Shown here one piece after another: positions 4,792-8,149 of a stretch of 8,149 nt of DNA; the first letter of the stretch is position 1; each line of letters starts with the position of its first letter. Under the pieces are notes generated by a model. The model had not been told where the DNA came from and did not search any database. It worked only from the letters and a program-made list of their open reading frames with translations. The stretch lies in NCBI GenBank assembly GCA_009776905.1, contig WRMX01000020.1, positions 20,369-28,517 of the forward strand, in the 5' to 3' direction. The DNA comes from Oscillospiraceae bacterium. GTDB taxonomy: Bacteria; Bacillota; Clostridia; Oscillospirales; Oscillospiraceae. Position numbers and translations under genes: made by a program.

Positions 4792-5628
4792 CTACTTCTT
4801 ACCACGGCGCTTGACGATATACTTGTCCGTCGGATTTTTCGCCTTGCGCGTTTTATATCCAAGCGTCGGTTTCCCCCAAGGGGTGACGGGGCCGGGCCTG
4901 CCGATCGGGCTCTTGCCCTCTCCGCCGCCGTGCGGGTGATCGACCGGGTTCATGACAGAGCCGCGGACCGTCGGGCGGATGCCCATGTGCCGCTTTCGTC
5001 CCGCCTTGCCGATGTGAATGTTGGCGTGGTCGCCGTTGCCGACTTGCCCGATGGTCGCCATGCAGTTGCTGCGCACGAGCCTGTACTCGCCGGAAGGCAT
5101 CCTGATCTGAGCCATCGAGCCTTCCCTGGCCATAAGCTGCGCGGAGGTGCCCGCGCTGCGGACTAACTGCCCGCCCTTCCCGGGATACAGCTCGATATTG
5201 TGAATGACCGTGCCCACCGGAATGGAAGTGATAGGAAGAGCATTGCCCGGCTTGATGTCGGCGTCTTTGCTCGAAATGACGGTGTCGCCCTGCGCCAGCC
5301 CGGCCGGCGCGATGATGTATCTAAGCTCCCCGTCGGGGTATTTTATCAGAGCGATGTTTGCAGAGCGGTTTGGGTCGTATTCAAGGCGCACGACCGTCCC
5401 CGGGACGTCAAACTTGTTGCGCTTAAAATCAATGACCCTGTACTTTCTGCGATTGCCGCCGCCTTTATGGCGGACGGTAATGCGGCCGTAGCTATTTCGC
5501 CCGGAATGCTTCTTGAGCACTTCCGTGAGGCTGCGTTCCGGTTGGGCTCTTTTATCGATGCCGTCGAAACCGGAAACGGACATATGCCTTCTCGACGGAG
5601 TAGTAGGCTTATATAGTTTAACAGACAT
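4792..5628 (-). CDS. rplB: 50S ribosomal protein L2
   Basis: L2 is a primary 23S rRNA binding protein needed for subunit association and peptidyl transferase activity. The 278-residue product is full length. It has the RNA-binding OB-fold and SH3-like domains, GRITVRHKGGGNRRKYR (48-64), and the L2 signature MNPVDHPHGGGEG (226-238). H231 corresponds to the functionally important His229 of E. coli L2. The ATG at 5626-5628 fits the family N-terminus (MSVKLYKPTTPSRRHMSV). Its ribosome binding site is weaker than its neighbours': AAAGGA at 5642-5647, 13 nt upstream. Translation may depend on coupling with L23, which ends 23 nt upstream. Confidence 0.97.
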   Translation of the reverse strand: MSVKLYKPTTPSRRHMSVSGFDGIDKRAQPERSLTEVLKKHSGRNSYGRITVRHKGGGNRRKYRVIDFKRNKFDVPGTVVRLEYDPNRSANIALIKYPDGELRYIIAPAGLAQGDTVISSKDADIKPGNALPITSIPVGTVIHNIELYPGKGGQLVRSAGTSAQLMAREGSMAQIRMPSGEYRLVRSNCMATIGQVGNGDHANIHIGKAGRKRHMGIRPTVRGSVMNPVDHPHGGGEGKSPIGRPGPVTPWGKPTLGYKTRKAKNPTDKYIVKRRGKK

Positions 5629-5651
5629 AATATATGACCATTCCTTTCGTT

Positions 5652-5948
5652 TTACACCATACCTTCAAAGAACTCGATCGTCTTTGATCCGTCGGTCAGC
5701 TTGACCACAGCCTTTTTCCAGGCGTGCCTGTACCCGGCAGGGTATCGCCCCGTCCGCTTCTCTTTGCCCCGCATGTTGAGCGTCGTGACTTTATCGACCT
5801 TGACTCCGAAAATCTCTTCGACGGCCTTGCCGATTTCGATTTTGTTTGCATCGCGAGCGACTTCAAAAACATATTTTTTGAGGTCAATTTGCTCCATCGA
5901 CTGCTCGGTAATGATCGGGCGCAAGATGATATCATATGCTGTCCTCAT
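5652..5948 (-). CDS. rplW: 50S ribosomal protein L23
   Basis: L23 lies at the exit of the polypeptide tunnel and is the docking site for trigger factor and the signal recognition particle. The 98-residue product begins MRTAYDIILRPIITEQSM and contains YVFEVARDANKIEIGKAVEEIF (26-47) and VDKVTTLNMRGKEKR (51-65), all typical. The ATG at 5946-5948 overlaps the L4 stop by one base (TAATG). The ribosome binding site GAGGAGG lies 10 nt upstream within the end of L4, so the two genes are coupled. Confidence 0.97.
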   Translation of the reverse strand: MRTAYDIILRPIITEQSMEQIDLKKYVFEVARDANKIEIGKAVEEIFGVKVDKVTTLNMRGKEKRTGRYPAGYRHAWKKAVVKLTDGSKTIEFFEGMV

Positions 5949-6571
5949 TACGCATATACCTCCTCGATTGCTTCGAGCGCTGCTTTATCCACAACGAATG
6001 CCCGCGCATCCATGACATCATACGTGTTCAGGAGCCGGGCGAATGTCGTCCTGACGCCGGGAAGATTCCGCGCGCTGAGTACGACGTTTTGATCTATTTC
6101 TGCCGTGACGACGAGAGCTTTGCCGGAAACTCCGATGGCATCGAGGAACTTTTTAAACTCCTTCGTCTTGATCTCGCTCATGTCGATGCCGTCAACAACG
6201 ATGACAGAATCTTCTGCCGCCTTCAATGACAATGCCGATTTCAGCGCGAGCCTTCTGAGCTTTTTATTGAGCGAATAGCTGTAGCTGCGCGGTTTGGGCG
6301 CAAAAGCGACGCCGCCGTGGGTATAGTGCGGGACTCTTGTCGAGCCTTGGCGAGCGCGCCCCGTGCCTTTCTGGCGATATGGCTTTGCGCCGCCTCCGCT
6401 GACCTCGGCGCGGGTGAGCGCCGACTGCGTGCCTTGGCGTTTGTTCGCAAGATGGTTTTTGATGACCGCATGGATCGCCGCTTGATTCGGCTCGATGCCG
6501 AACACCGCGTCGGAGAGCGTCACTTCGCCGACAACAGCGCCTTTCATATCATATAGTTTGCTTGCTGGCAT
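5948..6571 (-). CDS. rplD: 50S ribosomal protein L4
   Basis: L4 binds domain I of 23S rRNA, and its extended loop reaches the exit tunnel, near the macrolide site. In E. coli it also represses its own S10 operon through the leader mRNA; whether it acts on the leader here is unknown. The 207-residue product has the diagnostic loop at about 57-105 (GGGAKPYRQKGTGRARQGS, then GGVAFAPKPRSYSYSLNKK), followed by RRLALKSALS. The ATG at 6569-6571 follows AAAGGGGAG by 6 nt, right after the L3 stop. The gene overlaps L23 by one base. Confidence 0.97.
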   Translation of the reverse strand: MPASKLYDMKGAVVGEVTLSDAVFGIEPNQAAIHAVIKNHLANKRQGTQSALTRAEVSGGGAKPYRQKGTGRARQGSTRVPHYTHGGVAFAPKPRSYSYSLNKKLRRLALKSALSLKAAEDSVIVVDGIDMSEIKTKEFKKFLDAIGVSGKALVVTAEIDQNVVLSARNLPGVRTTFARLLNTYDVMDARAFVVDKAALEAIEEVYA

Positions 6572-6586
6572 TATGCTCTCCCCTTT

Positions 6587-7222
6587 CTATGCGTTCTTGA
6601 CTGTGTTCTTGAGGTAAACTATGCTGCCTCTGGGACCCGGCACCGCGCCTCTGACGGCGATGATGTTGAGATCCGGATCGACTTTCACGACGTCGAGGTT
6701 TTGTATTGTTACCTGCTCGGAACCTAAGTGCCCCGCGCCCATCTTGCCTTTGAAGATGCGCGACGGGTCGGTGCCCGAGCCCATGGAGCCCGCATGCCTG
6801 TGGACCGGGCCTCCGCCGTGTGATGTCGGTGTCCTTCCGGCGTTATGGCGCTTTACGACGCCTGCAAATCCTTTGCCTCGGGATGTCCCCGTGACATCGA
6901 CCTTGTCCCCCTGCGCAAACACGTCAGCTTTGAGCTCGTCGCCGATGTTAAGCGCGGATGTATCATCGAGCCTGAATTCCTTGAGGTGTTTTTTGGGCGC
7001 GACGCCGGCCTTTTTCAGGTGTCCGAGCTCCGGCTTCGTCAATTTTCGTTCCTTGACATCGTCAAATCCGAGCTGTACGGAGTCGTACCCGTCTTTGTCG
7101 GACGTTTTTTTCTGGACGACGACACATGGGCCGGCTTCGATAACCGTAACCGGGATGACTTTTCCGACATCATCGAATATTTGAGTCATGCCGACTTTTT
7201 TACCGATGATTGCTTTGACCAT
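6587..7222 (-). CDS. rplC: 50S ribosomal protein L3
   Basis: L3 is an early 50S assembly protein whose central extension reaches toward the peptidyl transferase centre. The 211-residue product begins MVKAIIGKKVGMTQIFDD. It contains the L3 signature KVDVTGTSRGKGFAGVVKRH (107-126), the FKGKMGAGHLGSEQVTIQNL segment (157-176) and RGAVPGPRGS (191-200). The ATG at 7220-7222 lies 8 nt after AAGGAG. An in-frame GTG nine bases upstream overlaps that AAGGAG and was rejected as start. The gene follows S10 after 37 nt. Confidence 0.97.
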   Translation of the reverse strand: MVKAIIGKKVGMTQIFDDVGKVIPVTVIEAGPCVVVQKKTSDKDGYDSVQLGFDDVKERKLTKPELGHLKKAGVAPKKHLKEFRLDDTSALNIGDELKADVFAQGDKVDVTGTSRGKGFAGVVKRHNAGRTPTSHGGGPVHRHAGSMGSGTDPSRIFKGKMGAGHLGSEQVTIQNLDVVKVDPDLNIIAVRGAVPGPRGSIVYLKNTVKNA

Positions 7223-7244
7223 TGTGTTCACTCCTTATATGGTT

Positions 7245-7257
7245 ATTGCGCAGCAAT
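7245..7257 (-). other. Small inverted repeat after S10
   Basis: A 5-bp stem with a 3-nt loop (ATTGC-TGC-GCAAT) sits just after tandem stop codons TGA-TAA of S10 and before the L3 ribosome binding site. It is too weak and lacks a T run, so it is not a terminator. It may only space the two genes. Confidence 0.25.
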
Positions 7258-7259
7258 TA

Positions 7260-7574
7260 TCACAGCTTGATTTCAATCTCAACACCTGCGGGCAGTTCGA
7301 GCGACATGAGGGCTTCGACGGTCTTTTGCGTGGGGCCGATGATGTCGATGAGCCGCTTGTGCGTAAGGCGTTCGAATTGCTCCCTGCTGTCTTTGTATTT
7401 GTGGACTGCGCGCAGAATCGTGATTACTTCCTTTTTTGTGGGCAGGGGTATCGGCCCTGAGACTTTTGCGTCCGTCCGTTTTGCTGTCTCGACTATTTGA
7501 GACGCTGCCTGGTCGATGAGCTGGTGGTCGTACGCTTTAAGCCTGATTCTGATCATTTTTTTGCCGGCTGCCAT
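7260..7574 (-). CDS. rpsJ: 30S ribosomal protein S10
   Basis: S10 is a 30S head protein and, in many bacteria, also NusE, a partner of NusB and NusG in transcription antitermination. The 104-residue product begins MAAGKKMIRIRLKAYDHQLI. It has the S10 signature ending SGPIPLPTKK (39-48) and the conserved THKRLIDI (71-78). It ends LPAGVEIEIKL. The ATG at 7572-7574 lies 6 nt after AGGAGGA. Further upstream in-frame starts extend only into the leader and lack a binding site. It is the first gene of the operon and is preceded by a leader of about 400 nt. Confidence 0.97.
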   Translation of the reverse strand: MAAGKKMIRIRLKAYDHQLIDQAASQIVETAKRTDAKVSGPIPLPTKKEVITILRAVHKYKDSREQFERLTHKRLIDIIGPTQKTVEALMSLELPAGVEIEIKL

Positions 7575-7977
7575 TTTTATTCCTCCTGATGTGTTTTTAC
7601 ATTGCAGTACGGAAGAGAAATTTCTGCACACACTGCCGTGCGTATCATTCGCGCCCGGAAATCAAACCGGAAATCTTCGTTTCCGGTTCGTGTCTTCGCG
7701 CTTCCGGCAGGTGTTTTCCTGCCCGCCGTCTTGTTTTTACGGCTCGCGCGCGGTGTGTCGGAGCTTTTGTTTCCCAGCCGCCCGATTGTGCGTTGCTTGT
7801 GCAAATTGCGTCATTTTTGCCGTTTGTTTTCGTCATGTTGCTCAATTTGCTGCAGCGCCGGACATGCTCCCCGAAAGTTACCAGGCAAGTCAGCCTCGCG
7901 ACTCGCAATCTATTGCGGCGCTATGCCTGCAATCTCCCGGTTCATCGCGTTTTTGCGTCTCATCGTTTTGAGTCGCT
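7575..7977 (-). promoter_or_regulatory. Long, probably structured 5' leader of the S10 operon
   Basis: About 400 nt separate the predicted transcription start from the S10 ATG, with no convincing gene. Five inverted repeats are visible on the minus strand. (1) GCGACTC (7970-7976) pairs with GAGTCGC (7898-7904), closing a domain at the very 5' end. (2) Inside it, a hairpin at 7912-7933 pairs ATTGC-GCAAT and GGC-GCC around a bulged A. (3) GCAAATTG (7843-7850) pairs with CAATTTGC (7801-7808). (4) GGCAGG/CCTGCC forms a hairpin at 7706-7723. (5) AACCGGAAA/TTTCCGGTT forms a 9-bp hairpin at 7665-7688. Linkers are A-rich. This pattern suggests a regulatory RNA, perhaps bound by a ribosomal protein, but it matches no leader I recognise. 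Confidence 0.55.
7665..7688 (-). other. Strong 9-bp hairpin in the S10 leader
   Basis: This is a perfect inverted repeat: AACCGGAAA, a 6-nt loop, then TTTCCGGTT. No T run follows, so it is not a standard terminator. Extra copies of the arms (CCGGAA at 7702-7707 and TTTCCGG at 7655-7661, minus-strand reading) allow alternative or nested pairing. Confidence 0.6.
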
Positions 7978-7982
7978 TTGGT

Positions 7983-8011
7983 AGGATATCAAATCCTGCC
8001 GCCGTTGTCAA
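7983..8011 (-). promoter_or_regulatory. Main sigma-A type promoter of the S10-spc operon
   Basis: On the minus strand a perfect -35 box TTGACA (8006-8011) is followed, 17 bp later, by TATCCT (7983-7988), which matches TATAAT at four of six positions. A TG dinucleotide at the extended -10 position (TGATATCCT) strengthens it. Upstream (8012-8040) lies an A/T-rich stretch with A and T runs that could act as an UP element. Transcription would begin near 7976-7977. Spacing, strength and position directly ahead of the operon make this the likely main promoter. Confidence 0.85.
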
Positions 8012-8040
8012 TAGCTATTTCAAAAATTTTGTTACAATTT

Positions 8041-8149
8041 ACGCCTGGTGCTACTTTTCACGCCCTTGCGCTCGGCAGACGTTTTTTTGCTTCCTTATCG
8101 CTCAGATGCGCATCCATGCGCATATTCGCGCCGCTTCGCTTCCTTGCTA
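8041..8149. other. Upstream region with no recognised gene
   Basis: No coding region is convincing here. Frames on the minus strand are short and end in stops before the promoter. The plus-strand frame is open but unrecognised. A doubled palindromic octamer, ATGCGCAT-CC-ATGCGCAT, lies at 8106-8123, and gcttcctt occurs twice (8089-8096 and 8138-8145). This may be the tail of an intergenic repeat or of a gene beyond the window edge. Confidence 0.5.

Noticed and set aside
7645..7908. Minus-strand frames in the S10 leader (up to 87 codons, and a 63-codon version from an ATG at 7836)
   Set aside because: The longer form needs a TTG start, neither has a good ribosome binding site, and the protein is basic low-complexity with no family match. 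They coincide with the inverted repeats of the leader.
7910..7963. 17-codon frame near the start of the S10 leader, a possible leader peptide
   Set aside because: It has an ATG and a stop but no Shine-Dalgarno sequence, and only about 13 nt of mRNA would precede it. It also overlaps the 5' stem domain.
8061..8088. Terminator ending in the T run at 8082-8088 (plus strand)
   Set aside because: No convincing inverted repeat precedes the T run.

Overview
The window is a near-complete S10-spc ribosomal protein operon lying entirely on the minus strand, so transcription runs from right to left. Seventeen ribosomal protein genes follow the classical bacterial order: S10, L3, L4, L23, L2, S19, L22, S3, L16, L29, S17, L14, L24, L5, S14, S8, and the first 30 codons of L6, which is cut by the left window edge. 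Strong AGGAGG-type ribosome binding sites, a four-cysteine (zinc) S14, a four-cysteine L24 and protein sequences close to those of Bacillus/Clostridium point to a Bacillota bacterium, most likely class Clostridia. The DNA is fairly GC-rich by eye. The genus cannot be named from this sequence.

Region by region: 8012-8149 is upstream DNA with no recognisable gene and an octamer repeat. A strong sigma-A type promoter at 7983-8011 starts the operon. About 400 nt of untranslated leader (7575-7977) follows, rich in complementary arms, including one pair whose 5' arm sits at the predicted first nucleotides of the transcript. From 7574 down to 875 the genes are packed tightly, with short gaps or overlaps (L4/L23, S3/L16, L16/L29). 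At several junctions the stop codon is itself part of, or abuts, the next gene's Shine-Dalgarno sequence, which suggests translational coupling.

The packing breaks once, between S14 and S8. This 371-bp spacer carries about 2.4 tandem copies of a ~90-100 bp repeat (644-870), flanked by an 11-bp direct repeat whose right copy is the last codon and stop of the S14 gene. This looks like an inserted or duplicated repeat element inside an essential operon. Two other oddities are a glycine/arginine-rich tail of about 72 residues on S3 and a TTG start codon for L14.

The gene products are structural proteins of the 30S and 50S subunits, and co-transcription supports balanced supply. No defence, metabolic or phage genes are present. 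The unusual biology here is in the non-coding parts: the operon leader and the S14-S8 repeat tract.
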